In this document: positions 4,930-5,061 of the stretch, one piece after another
Position numbering within the stretch: position 1 is the first letter of the stretch
How the letters are laid out: each line of letters starts with the position of its first letter
Assembly: GCA_035272265.1 (NCBI GenBank)
Contig: DATEQV010000211.1
Coordinates: forward strand, 1 to 5,061
DNA from: Acidisphaera sp035272265
GTDB taxonomy: Bacteria; Pseudomonadota; Alphaproteobacteria; Acetobacterales; Acetobacteraceae
Reading direction: 5' to 3'
Length of the DNA: 5,061 nucleotides
Translations under genes and position numbers: made by a program
The notes under the pieces: model-generated
Databases searched by the model: none
The model's input: only the letters and a program-made list of their open reading frames with translations
What the model was told of the DNA's origin: nothing

Positions 4930-5061
4930 CCTGTCGGAGTTAAGCACAAACCACGAACAAATCGGAGATTTCTTTCGATACTTCGCGGTTCTGCACAACA
5001 AGAGAATCCGCCGGTGGCCGTTGGCGACATATTCATCCGCAAAACTGCTAACTCCGACAGG
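4930..5061. mobile_element. 132-bp MITE-like element with 13-bp inverted ends
   Basis: The 13 bases CCTGTCGGAGTTA at 4930-4942 are repeated perfectly in inverted orientation at 5049-5061 (TAACTCCGACAGG), and a further GCA matches after a one-base gap. The interior is visibly more AT-rich than the neighbouring genes and has no plausible gene. Short size, perfect outward-facing ends and no transposase fit a miniature inverted-repeat element mobilised by an unseen IS. It begins 4 bp after the TA flanking the IS630 copy. The right flank is outside the window, so no target duplication can be checked. It could instead be an internally deleted IS. Confidence 0.65.

Noticed and set aside
4923..5036. 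Short open frame of 37 codons on the minus strand inside the MITE-like element
   Set aside because: No ribosome binding site, no recognisable product, and the frame ends just outside the element at the TA of the IS630. Chance openness is sufficient.
1..5061. CRISPR array, tRNA, rRNA or riboswitch
   Set aside because: No regularly spaced direct repeats and no cloverleaf or conserved RNA segments were recognised by eye. The repeats present are inverted, not tandem.

Overview
The window is GC-rich (codon third positions are mostly G or C) and looks like the chromosome of a free-living proteobacterium, most likely an alphaproteobacterium. That guess rests on the GC content, on the two dispersed palindromic repeat types with CGTCAT ends, and on the gene types. 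No rRNA, tRNA or taxon-diagnostic marker is present, so the lineage is inference.

Layout from left to right. Bases 1-169 hold the 5' end of an unidentified minus-strand gene. Bases 170-323 show no gene. Bases 324-1058 (minus) encode a TauE/SafE-type membrane permease. Bases 1099-1201 form a long imperfect palindrome. It supplies the last 13 codons and sits around the stop codon of a minus-strand AbiEii-like nucleotidyltransferase gene (1160-1609) that appears to have lost its true 3' end. A small minus-strand gene (1596-1820) precedes that gene and overlaps it by 14 nt, so the two look translationally coupled. A low-specificity L-threonine aldolase gene diverges from this pair (1888-2958, plus).

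Bases 3055-3743 (plus) are a tight two-gene operon for small, probably exported EF-hand proteins that look like paralogues. A second large palindrome of a different sequence type (3761-3850) follows and may end their transcript.

Bases 3865-4923 are a complete IS630-family insertion sequence between TA dinucleotides. Its transposase is split into two overlapping reading frames joined at an A7G run by a -1 shift, its DD34E catalytic triad is intact, and a hairpin overlaps its ribosome binding site. Four bases further on, a 132-bp element with perfect 13-bp terminal inverted repeats (4930-5061) fills the rest of the window and ends exactly at the last base. It looks like a non-autonomous (MITE-like) element.

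The housekeeping part (permease, aldolase, EF-hand pair) is ordinary. The unusual part is the repeat and mobile DNA: a palindromic repeat apparently truncating a toxin-like gene and providing its new C-terminus, and a right edge where an IS and a MITE-like element lie almost end to end. I see no complete, clearly new defence or metabolic system here.
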